Below are positions 8,656 to 17,822 of a stretch of DNA of 64,000 nt, piece after piece. The DNA is from Enterococcus_B sp047975565 (GTDB taxonomy: Bacteria; Bacillota; Bacilli; Lactobacillales; Enterococcaceae). The stretch is taken from positions 29,995-93,994 of the forward strand of contig JBKEDT010000025.1 in NCBI GenBank assembly GCA_047975565.1, given 5' to 3'. The notes under the pieces were generated by a model. The model made no database searches and had not been told where the DNA came from. It saw nothing but the letters and a program-made list of their open reading frames with translations. The position numbers and the translations under genes are program-made. Positions within the stretch are counted from its first letter, which is position 1. Each line of letters begins with the position of its first letter.

Positions 8656-8691
8656 AAAGGGAATCCGTCCAATCTTGGAGGATTCCCTTTT
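8656..8691 (+). terminator. Intercistronic hairpin between glgA and glgP
   Basis: AAAGGGAATCC (8656-8666) pairs perfectly with GGATTCCCTTT (8680-8690). The U-run is only about four bases, so it is a weak terminator or an mRNA processing or stability element rather than a full stop. It could lower glgP-apu expression relative to the synthetic genes. Confidence 0.6.
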
Positions 8692-8709
8692 GCAAACAGG
8701 AGGAAGTAG

Positions 8710-11106
8710 ATGGTACTTACAAAAGCAACTATTAAAGAAGAGTTGAAAAAACGATTGCAAGAAAAATATACACTTAAGATTGAAGAGGCTACAAACCAAG
8801 AAATATTCCAAGCTCTAGGGCAAGTAATCAAAGCTGCATATGCAAAGAATTGGCAGCAAACAAGACAAAAATGTATTGGAGAAAAGCAGGTCTATTATTT
8901 TTCTATTGAATTTTTGCCAGGGAAATTATTGAAAAGTAATTTGCTGAATTTGGGCATTCTTGATGTGACGCGAGATGCCTTACATGAACTATCCATCGAC
9001 TTGGATGAATTGATCGATTCTGAAAAGGATATGGCTCTTGGAAACGGCGGATTAGGACGATTAGCTTCTTGTTTTATGGATTCTTTGGCCTCATCCGGAT
9101 TACCAGGTAATGGGAATGGGATCCGTTATGACTATGGGTTATTTAAACAACGATTTGTCGATGGGTATCAAGTAGAGCTTCCGGACGAATGGCTACGGGA
9201 TGGAAATATTTGGGAAGTACGACGTGAAAGTAAGGCGTGTGATGTTCGATTTGGAGGGATGGTTTATTTACAAGAAAATTCAGAGGGACGATTAAAACCA
9301 GTCTATGAACATCAACAGATCTTACGCGCGGTGCCATACGATACGGGAATGGTCGGGTATAAAAATGATATGGTAACAACAATGCGCCTTTGGTCCATTG
9401 AAATCCCAGATGAAGAAGAAGGGCAATATCAAAGTATTCAAGATAGACGAGCGATGGAAGATATCACAGCGGTTCTTTACCCAGATGATTCAAATGAAAA
9501 AGGGCGTCTTGTCCGTTTGGCACAAGAGTATTTTTTTGTTTCCGCTGGACTTCAAAGTATTCTAAGATATGCGAAGAAGACACAGATTCCAAGTACAAAG
9601 TTAAATGAGCATATTGCTGTGCACATCAACGACACCCATCCAGCACTATGTGTGCCTGAGATGATGCGTTTATTGATTGATGAAGAAGAGCTGAGCTGGG
9701 AACAAGCATGGGATATCACGGTAAAGGTGATGAGCTACACGAACCATACGATTATGGCAGAAGCGCTGGAAAAATGGCCGGTTGACATGCTGAGCAAATT
9801 ATTGCCACGAGTCTATCAAATTATTGAAGAAATCGACCGCAGATATGTAGAGCAAGTCCGTAAAATAAAAGATTATTCTATAGTAGAAAGTACGCGGATC
9901 ATCCAAAATGGTCAAGTGCATATGGCACATTTGGCAATCATCGGCAGTCACAGTACAAATGGCGTGGCGAAGTTGCATTCTGATTTACTAAAGTCCGTTG
10001 TTTTGAAAGATTTTTACGCTGTGTATCCTGAAAGGTTCAATAATAAAACAAATGGAATCGCACAAAGAAGATGGCTGCAATTAGCGAATGAGCCACTAGC
10101 TAAATTGTTGGATAAAACAATCGGGACAACCTGGAGAGAAAATAGTGATGATTTGAAACTATTGATGAACTATCGAGATGATGAAACTGTTTTGACACAA
10201 TTAGCAGAGGTGAAACGCCTTAATAAGCAAAAATTAGCACAGTATATCAAGCAAACAATGCAAATCGATGTATCACCAGATGCGATCTTTGATGTGCAAA
10301 TCAAAAGGCTGCACGCATATAAGCGACAATTGATGAACTTGATGCATATTATCAAATGCTATCAAGAAATCAAAGCAAATCCGCAACTTGAGTATACGCC
10401 ACGTGTCTTTATTTTTGGTGCTAAAGCAGCTCCAAGTTATCATTACGCAAAATCGATTATAAAATGTATCAATGAAACTGCCAATCTAGTCAATAATGAT
10501 CCAGATATTCATAATCGTCTAAAAATCGTCTTTCTTGAAAACTATAATGTAAGCTTAGCTGAACGAATCATACCGGCTGCAGACATTAGTGAACAAATCT
10601 CTTTGGCGTCTAAAGAAGCTTCTGGCACAAGTAATATGAAACTAATGCTAAATGGCGCTGTGACGTTGGCGACTTTAGATGGTGCCAATGTTGAAATTCG
10701 TGATGCAGTGGGAAATGACAATATTAAAATTTTTGGTTTAACAGAGCAAGAAGTGTATGCATACTATGAAAATCAAAATTATTCTTCTATAAAGGTTTAC
10801 GAAGAAACACCGTTAGTTCGTCAGGTTTTGGCTGCATTTGTTGATGGGACGATACCAAATATCCAATATGAAGGCAGAGAAATTGTAGATTCACTATTAA
10901 AATATAATGATGAATATTTTGTTTTACGTGATTTTATCGCCTATGTTTCCGAACAAGAACAAATTGAGCGAGAATTTCAAGATAAACTGCAGTGGAGTAA
11001 AATCAGTTTATCCAACATTGCCAATGCTGGACGCTTTTCTTCTGATGAAACAGTGAAGCGTTATGCAGAAGATATCTGGCAAATAAAACCAGTAACGGTG
11101 CAGTAA
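8710..11106 (+). CDS. glgP: Glycogen/maltodextrin phosphorylase
   Basis: GlgP releases glucose-1-phosphate from alpha-1,4-glucan ends using PLP and phosphate. The 798-residue protein carries the family signature EASGTSNMKLMLNGA with the PLP lysine at about residue 644, and the N-terminal ALGNGGLGRLASCFMDS segment near 110. SD AGGAGG (8698-8703) is six bases from the ATG. The gene lies in the same operon as the synthetic enzymes, as in Lactobacillus acidophilus, so synthesis and degradation are co-transcribed and balance must be set post-transcriptionally or allosterically. Confidence 0.97.
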   Translation: MVLTKATIKEELKKRLQEKYTLKIEEATNQEIFQALGQVIKAAYAKNWQQTRQKCIGEKQVYYFSIEFLPGKLLKSNLLNLGILDVTRDALHELSIDLDELIDSEKDMALGNGGLGRLASCFMDSLASSGLPGNGNGIRYDYGLFKQRFVDGYQVELPDEWLRDGNIWEVRRESKACDVRFGGMVYLQENSEGRLKPVYEHQQILRAVPYDTGMVGYKNDMVTTMRLWSIEIPDEEEGQYQSIQDRRAMEDITAVLYPDDSNEKGRLVRLAQEYFFVSAGLQSILRYAKKTQIPSTKLNEHIAVHINDTHPALCVPEMMRLLIDEEELSWEQAWDITVKVMSYTNHTIMAEALEKWPVDMLSKLLPRVYQIIEEIDRRYVEQVRKIKDYSIVESTRIIQNGQVHMAHLAIIGSHSTNGVAKLHSDLLKSVVLKDFYAVYPERFNNKTNGIAQRRWLQLANEPLAKLLDKTIGTTWRENSDDLKLLMNYRDDETVLTQLAEVKRLNKQKLAQYIKQTMQIDVSPDAIFDVQIKRLHAYKRQLMNLMHIIKCYQEIKANPQLEYTPRVFIFGAKAAPSYHYAKSIIKCINETANLVNNDPDIHNRLKIVFLENYNVSLAERIIPAADISEQISLASKEASGTSNMKLMLNGAVTLATLDGANVEIRDAVGNDNIKIFGLTEQEVYAYYENQNYSSIKVYEETPLVRQVLAAFVDGTIPNIQYEGREIVDSLLKYNDEYFVLRDFIAYVSEQEQIEREFQDKLQWSKISLSNIANAGRFSSDETVKRYAEDIWQIKPVTVQ

Positions 11107-11120
11107 GAAGAGGTGAAAGT

Positions 11121-12947
11121 ATGCGTGCGTGTATCTATTATAATTCTTGGGATAATCAGTGCAAATCACCATTTGGCGCTGTTCAAGTGGGCACGACAGT
11201 CGAATTTGCACTTCAAATGAAGCAGACGGACCAACAACCAGTAGTCATTGAATTGGTGATTTGTAAAGAAGGTGCACAAGAAGAAATTCTGCAATTAGTC
11301 GAAGACAAAGAAGAGTGGTACCGTTGTTCCTACCGAACGAGTCAAACTAAAGGGTTGTACTTTTATTATTTTCAACTAAAAGTTAGCGATTCAGGAGAGA
11401 TATTTGAATATTATGGGCATGATGCGTTCAGTGGAGAAGCGAAAGGTGTGAAGAATCTTGATGCAGTGAAGATGTATCAATTAACAAATTTTGAGTCTCA
11501 AGATCCTGCACCGCAGTGGTATCGTGAAGCTGTATTTTATCAAATATTTCCAGATCGTTTTTCTAATGGGAATATTGATGGACATGTCAATCACCCCAAA
11601 CCGAATTCTTTTTTGTATGCGACAGAAAAGGATGCACCTTACTATATTAAAGATAAAGATGGCGAAATCGTTCGTTGGGATTTTCAAGGAGGAAATTTAG
11701 CGGGGATTCGTGCAAAAATTCCTTACCTACAAGAACTAGGCGTGAATGCACTTTACTTAAATCCTATTTTTGAAGCATTGAGTAATCACCGTTACGATAC
11801 GAGTGATTACCATCAAATAGACGCTATGCTAGGGACGAATGAAGAATTTTTAGAATTTGTTCAAGTGCTACATGAAGCAGGATTTCATCTAATTTTAGAT
11901 GGCGTATTCAGTCATGTGGGTAAAGTAAGTCGATATTTTAATAGTGACGGTCGCTACGGACAAGAAGAAGGGGCCGCACAATCAAAAGAGAGTGCGTATT
12001 ATCCATGGTTTAAATTTACGGATTACCCGACAAAATATAAGTCTTGGTGGGGAGTGAAAGACCTTCCAGAAGTAGATAAAGAAAATGTGTCATTCCAAAA
12101 ATTTATTTATGGACACGGAGAAGAGAGTGTTATTTCTACTTGGGGAAATGCTGGGATAGATGGTTGGCGATTAGATGTTGCAGACGAACTTCCAGATACA
12201 TTTATCCAAGGAATTCGAGAAAACTTGAATCGTTATGAGGAGCAAGTATTGATTGGAGAAGTTTGGGAAGATGCATCAAACAAAATTGCATATGGAAAAC
12301 GAAGACAATATACTTTGGGTAACCAGTTACACGGTGTGATGAACTATCCGGTTCGAAATGCAATCATCAATTTGCTCCAATTAAAAGAGACAACAGAAAA
12401 TAGTGCGAAACAATTGATGCAACTGCAGGAAAATTATCCTCGAGATATTTTTTATAATAGTCTAAACAGCTTAGGAACACATGATACTGAACGGATTTTT
12501 ACTATTTTAGACGAAGACATGACTCAATTATTTTTAGCGGTAGAGTTGTTTTTCATGATGCCTGGGACACCATGTGTCTATTATGGGGATGAAATGGGTG
12601 TAACTGGCGGAAAAGATCCGGAAAATCGTAAGTTTTTCCCATGGAGCACCCCAAACTCAGAGATTTTTGCGCACTACAGTCAATGGACCAAGCGACGAAA
12701 AAGCCTAAAACTTCTACAAAATGGAAGTTGTGTGTTCTTTTATTCAAAGCATCTCTTCGGAATTTTGCGTACAGATGGAGAAGAATCGGTCGTTTATGTA
12801 GTAAATCCACAAAATTTCCAAGTAGACGCACGTGAAGAGGAACTAGTATTTTTATCTAAAACGAACTGGCAGGAAAAACAAATCGTATCTGCACTTTCAA
12901 AAAAAATATTTACCGTAAAATCAAGTATCTTTTGGAAATTAAGCTAA
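11121..12947 (+). CDS. GH13 alpha-glucosidic hydrolase (neopullulanase/cyclomaltodextrinase/amylopullulanase type)
   Basis: A 608-residue cytoplasmic GH13 enzyme with no signal peptide. The N-terminal beta domain (about 1-120) is of the neopullulanase type. Catalytic regions are readable: AVFYQIFPDRFSNGN (about 137), DGVFSHVG (about 260), GWRLDVADE with the nucleophile Asp near 352, LIGEVWEDA with the acid/base Glu near 380, and LGTHDTERI near 450. It probably trims branched dextrins left by GlgP. In lactobacilli the last gene of the glg operon is annotated apu; this protein fills that slot. It starts 15 bases after glgP (SD AGAGGTGA). No clear terminator follows it. Confidence 0.88.
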   Translation: MRACIYYNSWDNQCKSPFGAVQVGTTVEFALQMKQTDQQPVVIELVICKEGAQEEILQLVEDKEEWYRCSYRTSQTKGLYFYYFQLKVSDSGEIFEYYGHDAFSGEAKGVKNLDAVKMYQLTNFESQDPAPQWYREAVFYQIFPDRFSNGNIDGHVNHPKPNSFLYATEKDAPYYIKDKDGEIVRWDFQGGNLAGIRAKIPYLQELGVNALYLNPIFEALSNHRYDTSDYHQIDAMLGTNEEFLEFVQVLHEAGFHLILDGVFSHVGKVSRYFNSDGRYGQEEGAAQSKESAYYPWFKFTDYPTKYKSWWGVKDLPEVDKENVSFQKFIYGHGEESVISTWGNAGIDGWRLDVADELPDTFIQGIRENLNRYEEQVLIGEVWEDASNKIAYGKRRQYTLGNQLHGVMNYPVRNAIINLLQLKETTENSAKQLMQLQENYPRDIFYNSLNSLGTHDTERIFTILDEDMTQLFLAVELFFMMPGTPCVYYGDEMGVTGGKDPENRKFFPWSTPNSEIFAHYSQWTKRRKSLKLLQNGSCVFFYSKHLFGILRTDGEESVVYVVNPQNFQVDAREEELVFLSKTNWQEKQIVSALSKKIFTVKSSIFWKLS

Positions 12948-13084
12948 ATCTAAAGGGAAAAAGAAGAAGTTACTCTGTGTACTTTCACAAATTATTTCTG
13001 TGTTTTATCCCATCGAGACTACTGATTGACGTAAAATTGTGATACTATTGAGAAAAGTTTCATTTTTGAAAAGGATGAGTTTAA

Positions 13085-13912
13085 ATGACAGAAGTCAAAC
13101 GGAAGCATTTTCGGTTTCCTGTATGTGCAGATGATGAATGTGTAAAACTTGACCATCATCAATACCAAGAATCACTTACAAATGAGAAATCACTTTCTAA
13201 AACAGCAGAAAAATCTTATGGTTTACCAGAATCTTTTGATTTTACAAGTAAGTCTGAACATGCATATAGAAGAAATCAAGCAAAATCAGTGGAAAGAAAA
13301 AATCAATTTAAAGAGCAGACGGAATATAGACCAAACAAATTGAACTTACCGCAATATGGGAGAAGTACTAGAAGTAAGCCAACAGAACGACCTACTCCCC
13401 CTAAAAAAAATCTGTTTGGTAGTCGTAAAGAAAATGTAGCGTCTGCACGACCTACAACGTCAAATTTCAGCGCAAAGAGAGAGCCAGTTACGCAAACAGT
13501 ACAGACAAAAAATCATTCAACAAGTACAAGCATACCGAATACGCATGCATCATCTGTTACTAAAAAGCGTTCGTATTTTGTACCCAAATATATCCCAGCT
13601 TCAATCTTACCAGATGAACAAGTAGAGGATATCACAGCAAACGAGTTATTTGCTTCAATGAAAAAGGAAACGCAAAGCTATCTATTGTTCACAACGGAGG
13701 CTGAACCAGTAAAAGAAGTAAAAAAAGCAACCGTTACGAAAAAGAAAACAGGTAAAACTGTAACGCAGTCTACGACAAAGAATACAGCAAGTGAAAAAAC
13801 AGCAACAGCTGTGAAAAAGCCTAAAAAAAATCATATGATTCTTGATAAATCTTTGCAAGGGTTGATTGATCAAGAGCAGGACTCATTAAAAGAAAACAGT
13901 TATTTCAAATAA
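13085..13912 (+). CDS. Unrecognised basic, low-complexity cytoplasmic protein
   Basis: I do not recognise this 275-residue protein. It is rich in Lys, Thr, Ser, Asn and Gln and has no membrane segment or signal peptide, so most of it is probably disordered. Three patches look less random: the N-terminal HFRFPVCADDECVKLDHHQY, a middle SYFVPKYIPASILPDEQVEDITANELF (about 160-190), and the C-terminal NHMILDKSLQGLIDQEQ. Such short conserved-looking motifs in a disordered chain suggest a linker or adaptor. An AAGGATGAG SD precedes the ATG. A TACTAT hexamer lies at 13043 but without a well-placed -35. The 96-residue gene 25 bases downstream is probably co-transcribed. Confidence 0.7.
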   Translation: MTEVKRKHFRFPVCADDECVKLDHHQYQESLTNEKSLSKTAEKSYGLPESFDFTSKSEHAYRRNQAKSVERKNQFKEQTEYRPNKLNLPQYGRSTRSKPTERPTPPKKNLFGSRKENVASARPTTSNFSAKREPVTQTVQTKNHSTSTSIPNTHASSVTKKRSYFVPKYIPASILPDEQVEDITANELFASMKKETQSYLLFTTEAEPVKEVKKATVTKKKTGKTVTQSTTKNTASEKTATAVKKPKKNHMILDKSLQGLIDQEQDSLKENSYFK

Positions 13913-13937
13913 AAGAAGCCTTAAGGAAGAGTAGAGG

Positions 13938-14228
13938 ATGCGTGCAGCAGAATTATTGACCATTCTTTTAACAAACCCTCGATCACAAGACTATGAAGGC
14001 GTATTTTTTGAAAAAAACAAACAAGTACTACCATTCACCGCTATGGATACATCACAAGCACCTGATCATATCTTGCTCTATGCGGAAACGAATCAGCCGA
14101 TTCTTCCGCTTGATGAATGGATTGCCTGTTTAAGTGAATTCAGAGAACGGATTTTATTGTTTTGGGACGGAGAGGATTGGAACCCGATTTATGGGGTCAA
14201 AGAAGTGGACCAAAAGTTAATTGTATAA
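13938..14228 (+). CDS. Unrecognised 96-residue protein
   Basis: A small acidic cytoplasmic protein that I cannot assign. It has no membrane segment; aromatic and acidic residues concentrate near the C-terminus (FWDGEDWNPIYGV). SD AAGGAAGAG lies upstream of the ATG, and the gene follows the basic 275-residue protein after 25 bases, so an acidic-basic partner pair is possible (inference). It ends at a strong bidirectional terminator shared with the arcR-like gene. Confidence 0.68.
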   Translation: MRAAELLTILLTNPRSQDYEGVFFEKNKQVLPFTAMDTSQAPDHILLYAETNQPILPLDEWIACLSEFRERILLFWDGEDWNPIYGVKEVDQKLIV

Positions 14229-14230
14229 AG

Positions 14231-14270
14231 AAAAGGGCTCGGAACAGATAGATGTTCCAAGCCCTTTTTT
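14231..14270. terminator. Bidirectional terminator between the unknown pair and arcR
   Basis: AAAAGGGCTTGGAACA-type arms (14231-14245 and 14254-14270, one G-U pair) are flanked by A4 on the left and T6 on the right, so transcripts converging from both sides can end here. Confidence 0.88.
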
Positions 14271-14967
14271 ATGCAAATGTTTCTAAATAAAGTGGATCGT
14301 TAAAGGTAAACTGCTTTTTGTCGTAATCGATTAAGCCTTCTTCACGCATCTGGCGAACGACTTGACCTGCGGTTTCGCGAGTTGTGCCACTATTAACTGC
14401 TAACTCTTTTAGAGTGATTGGATAAGGAATCGTTGTTTTGCCACACGTAGTTGGTTCACCAAGTTCGTGTTGTAAAATATACAAGTTTTGTTTTACACGG
14501 TCAAACGCACTCGAGGTCAAACCTATTTGGATACGTAACTCATTGTTTTCAACGATTTTTCCGATATGACGAACGAGATAAAGTAACTGTTTGGGGTTGC
14601 TTACGGATAAACGCTCATATAGTTTGATTGGAAGATAGAACGTTTCGATGTCTGTAAGTGCCTGAGCTGTATACGTATAGCAACACTCTTCAAAAAGTCC
14701 AGAAGTCGGAAAAAGAGTTTTTTTAGGGACATAGTCATAGTAGTAATAAGTTGCACTTTCGTCGTAGCGTTCTAAGCGAACTAATCCTTTTGTCAAAAAA
14801 TAGACGCGGTTACGACTATCACCTTCATCAAATAGAATTTGACCTTTTTTATAAGAGCGGAGCAAAACGTTTTCTTTTAACAATTGGAATTCTTCATCGG
14901 TAAAGTTTTCAAAATCTTCCGTATAGCGTAATTTTGAAAAGTGGAACTGTGTTGAATTTACTTGCAT
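14269..14967 (-). CDS. arcR: Crp/Fnr-family regulator, ArcR-like
   Basis: A 232-residue regulator with an N-terminal cyclic-nucleotide-binding-type beta-roll (about 15-130, YKKGQILFDEGDSRNRVYFLTKGLVRL) and a C-terminal winged helix (about 165-225, LKELAVNSGTTRETAGQVVRQMREEGLI). There is no N-terminal Fnr cysteine cluster. The start is the ATG eight bases from AGAAAGGA (14976-14983); an in-frame ATG 12 codons upstream lacks an SD. It is divergent from arcABC across 466 bases. ArcR proteins of this family activate ADI operons in bacilli and lactic acid bacteria, and a Crp-type site lies before arcA. Confidence 0.85.
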   Translation of the reverse strand: MQVNSTQFHFSKLRYTEDFENFTDEEFQLLKENVLLRSYKKGQILFDEGDSRNRVYFLTKGLVRLERYDESATYYYYDYVPKKTLFPTSGLFEECCYTYTAQALTDIETFYLPIKLYERLSVSNPKQLLYLVRHIGKIVENNELRIQIGLTSSAFDRVKQNLYILQHELGEPTTCGKTTIPYPITLKELAVNSGTTRETAGQVVRQMREEGLIDYDKKQFTFNDPLYLETFA

Positions 14968-15003
14968 AATGAACGTCCTTTCTATTCTATGAATAACTCT
15001 CAT

Positions 15004-15433
15004 TTATATTGTCACTTTTTTTAAGCAATTTGTAAAGTGAATGAAAAATAAAAAAGTTATTTATAAAATATGATTAAAATGTTTTTTTACTCAATTTTTA
15101 TGCAGATATACTGTAAAAAAAATAAATTTATTAAATAAAACGGGAAATATGCATAAAAAACATAAAAATATAAATATAATCTATATATAGCTAGTAAAAT
15201 AAAGAAAAAAATTTATACAAAAAAATTTTTTTAATGTATAAATATTTTTTTTGGTGTGTAATATTCGGCCGTGAATGAATAAAATACAGAAATGAAACGG
15301 AAAACGTTTAATTATTTAATTCTTATTATTTAATGAGAAGAATCTCTCGTTTTAAATGATAAGAATTTGTGAAAGCACTTACATTTACGCGTTATTGTAT
15401 ACATGTACTCAATAAGAAGGAGGCAACATTAAG
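15004..15433. promoter_or_regulatory. arcR-arcA intergenic control region
   Basis: This 430-base stretch is extremely AT-rich and contains no gene. Beyond the Crp/cre-like site listed separately it holds an ARG-box-like sequence (15275-15290, TGAATAAAATACA) and a weaker cre-like sequence (15299-15312, GGAAAACGTTTAAT, 11 of 14). Near-repeats AATGAGAAGAAT and AATGATAAGAAT (about 15333 and 15356) precede the promoter region. A TATACA hexamer at 15398-15403 is a possible arcA -10. Control by arginine, carbon source and ArcR is plausible. Confidence 0.5.
15368..15383. promoter_or_regulatory. Crp/Fnr-type operator, also a cre-like site, upstream of arcA
   Basis: TGTGA-AAGCAC-TTACA is one base off the Crp/Fnr/ArcR pattern TGTGA-N6-TCACA. 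The embedded TGAAAGCACTTACA also matches cre at 13 of 14 positions, so sequence alone cannot say whether ArcR or CcpA binds. It lies just upstream of the likely arcA -10. Confidence 0.6.
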
Positions 15434-16669
15434 ATGGACAAACCTATTCATGTTTTTTCTGAGATTGGGAAACTAAAAACAGTTTTACTGAAACGCCCGG
15501 GGCAAGAGGTTGAAAACCTAACACCGGATATTATGGATCGTTTGCTTTTTGATGATATTCCGTATCTTCCAATTGCACAACAAGAACACGATCTATTTGC
15601 GAAAACACTGCAAGATGAAGGTGTTGAAACACTTTATTTAGAAAAATTAGCAGCTGAAGCAATTGATGCTGGGAATGTGAAAGAGCAATTCTTAACAGAG
15701 ATGCTTAATGAATCACACATTGCATCAGATGCTGTTCGTAAAGAATTAAACAGCTACTTACTTTCAATGGAAACACAAGACATGGTAAACAAAATCATGG
15801 CTGGTGTTCGTACGAAAGAAATTGAAGTAAATTCAAAATGTTTATATGATTTATCGTCAGACGACGAATATCCATTCTATATGGACCCAATGCCTAACTT
15901 ATACTTCACACGTGATCCTTCCGCATCAATCGGAAATGGGATGACAGTGAATCGCATGACATTTGAAGCACGCCGTCGTGAATCAATGTTTACAGATTAT
16001 ATCTTACATCATCACCCACGTTTTGCGAATAAAGGCGTAGAAATCTGGCTTGATCGTGATAGTGAAGACCATATCGAAGGCGGAGATGAACTAGTCTTAA
16101 ATGACAAAGTTGTTGCTGTTGGTATCTCACAACGTACAAGTGCAAAAGCTTTGGAAAAAATGGCACGTCAATTATTCAAAAAACATTCAGGATTTGAAAA
16201 AGTTTTAGCAATCAAAATCCCGAACAATCGTGCAATGATGCACTTAGATACAGTATTCACAATGATTGATTACGATAAATTTACAATTCATCCAGCCATC
16301 CAAAATAAAGATGGTAAAATAGATGTCTTTGTTTTAGAACCAGCTGGAGAAGACGACATTAAGATCACACATACAACCGACTTATCAGGCGCGATGCAAG
16401 ACGCATTAGGCGTAGAGGAAATCCTATTGATTCCTACTGGAAATGGGGATGCAATCGTTGCACCACGTGAACAGTGGAACGATGGATCAAACACATTAGC
16501 AATTGCCCCAGGAGTTGTTGTAACGTATAACCGGAACTATGTATCAAATGAATTATTACGTAGTTACGGAATCAAAGTATTAGAAATCAATTCAAGTGAA
16601 TTATCTCGTGGTCGTGGTGGCCCACGTTGCATGAGCCAACCACTTGTTCGTGAAGATTTAAAAAAATAA
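15434..16669 (+). CDS. arcA: Arginine deiminase
   Basis: ArcA hydrolyses arginine to citrulline and ammonia, the first step of the ADI pathway that gives ATP and acid tolerance. The 411-residue length is standard. Guanidino-enzyme landmarks are visible: YFTRDPSASIGNGM (about 155-170), EGGDELV (about 218), MHLDTVFTMID (about 273-283) and the nucleophile in GRGGPRCMSQP (Cys399). A strong AAGGAGG SD (15417-15423) precedes the ATG. arcB follows 39 bases later in the same unit. Confidence 0.98.
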   Translation: MDKPIHVFSEIGKLKTVLLKRPGQEVENLTPDIMDRLLFDDIPYLPIAQQEHDLFAKTLQDEGVETLYLEKLAAEAIDAGNVKEQFLTEMLNESHIASDAVRKELNSYLLSMETQDMVNKIMAGVRTKEIEVNSKCLYDLSSDDEYPFYMDPMPNLYFTRDPSASIGNGMTVNRMTFEARRRESMFTDYILHHHPRFANKGVEIWLDRDSEDHIEGGDELVLNDKVVAVGISQRTSAKALEKMARQLFKKHSGFEKVLAIKIPNNRAMMHLDTVFTMIDYDKFTIHPAIQNKDGKIDVFVLEPAGEDDIKITHTTDLSGAMQDALGVEEILLIPTGNGDAIVAPREQWNDGSNTLAIAPGVVVTYNRNYVSNELLRSYGIKVLEINSSELSRGRGGPRCMSQPLVREDLKK

Positions 16670-16708
16670 ATCCAAAAAATATAATTCGAAAAGGAAGTAG
16701 ATGAACTT

Positions 16709-17728
16709 ATGAAAGATTCAGTATTCCAAGGCAGAAGCTGGTTAGCAGAAAAAGATTATACAAAAGAAGAATTACAGTATCTAATTGATTTTTCAGAACA
16801 TCTAAAAGACTTGAAAAAACGTGGCATTCCACATCGCTATTTAGAAGGAAAAAACATTGCATTATTATTTGAAAAAACATCTACTCGTACGCGTGCCGCT
16901 TTTACAACAGCAGCAGTAGACTTAGGTGCACACCCAGAATATCTAGGTGCAAATGATATCCAATTAGGGAAAAAAGAATCAACTGAAGATACAGCTAAAG
17001 TACTAGGTCGTATGTTTGACGGGATTGAATTCCGTGGATTCAGCCAAAGAATGGTAGAAGAATTAGCAGAATTTTCAGGCGTGCCTGTTTGGAACGGGTT
17101 GACTGACGAATGGCATCCAACACAAATGATCGCTGACTTCTTAACAATCCAAGAAAACTTTGGAACAGTTGAAGGGATCACAGTTGCTTATTGTGGTGAT
17201 GGACGAAACAACATGGCGAATTCTTTACTTGTAACAGGTGCGATTTTGGGAACAAATATGCGTATCGTAGCACCAAAAGAATTACAACCAGCAGAAGAAA
17301 TTATTGAAATGGCAAATAAATTTGCAGCAGAGTCAGGCGCACAACTAATGATTACTGACGATGTAGAAAAAGGTGTAGATGGCGCAGACGTACTTTATTC
17401 AGACGTTTGGGTATCTATGGGTGAAGAAGACAAATTTGAAGAACGTATCAAATTGTTGAAACCTTACCAAATCAACATGGATATGATTGAAAAAACAAAC
17501 AATACTGACCGTGTAATCTTCTTACATTGCTTACCAGCTTTCCATGATACAAACACTATCTATGGTGAACAAATGAAAGAAAGATTCGGTGTTACTGAAA
17601 TGGAAGTAACAGACGAAGTATTCCGTAGCAAATATGGAAGACAATTTGATCAAGCTGAAAATCGTATGCACTCAATCAAAGCGATTATGGCTGCAACATT
17701 AGGTAACTTATTCATTCCTCGCGTATAA
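16709..17728 (+). CDS. arcB: Ornithine carbamoyltransferase, catabolic
   Basis: ArcB phosphorolyses citrulline to ornithine and carbamoyl phosphate. The 339-residue protein carries the carbamoyl-phosphate motif FEKTSTRTRAAF (about 54-65) and the ornithine-side HCLPAFHD (about 272-279); WNGLTDEWHPTQ is also intact. Position between arcA and arcC marks it as the catabolic rather than the biosynthetic (ArgF) form. An AAGGAAG SD lies 11 bases upstream. A stem-loop follows the stop. Confidence 0.97.
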   Translation: MKDSVFQGRSWLAEKDYTKEELQYLIDFSEHLKDLKKRGIPHRYLEGKNIALLFEKTSTRTRAAFTTAAVDLGAHPEYLGANDIQLGKKESTEDTAKVLGRMFDGIEFRGFSQRMVEELAEFSGVPVWNGLTDEWHPTQMIADFLTIQENFGTVEGITVAYCGDGRNNMANSLLVTGAILGTNMRIVAPKELQPAEEIIEMANKFAAESGAQLMITDDVEKGVDGADVLYSDVWVSMGEEDKFEERIKLLKPYQINMDMIEKTNNTDRVIFLHCLPAFHDTNTIYGEQMKERFGVTEMEVTDEVFRSKYGRQFDQAENRMHSIKAIMAATLGNLFIPRV

Positions 17729-17740
17729 ACCTCTTTGATG

Positions 17741-17785
17741 AACGAGTCAGTGGCAAAGCTTTAGCTGGCTCGTTTTCTTATTTTT
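17741..17785 (+). terminator. Hairpin/partial terminator between arcB and arcC
   Basis: ACGAGTCAG pairs with CTGGCTCGT (one G-U pair), with a possible inner AAAGCTTT stem, followed by a broken T-rich tract. It would reduce, not abolish, read-through into arcC, and no clear promoter is seen between it and arcC. Confidence 0.65.
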
Positions 17786-17822
17786 AAAATTGAATCATTT
17801 TACAATGAAGGGAATTTTGATT

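Noticed and set aside
13026..13048. TTGACG and TACTAT upstream of the 13085 gene as a promoter
   Set aside because: The spacing is only 11 bases. The gene may be read from the glg operon or from a promoter I cannot identify.
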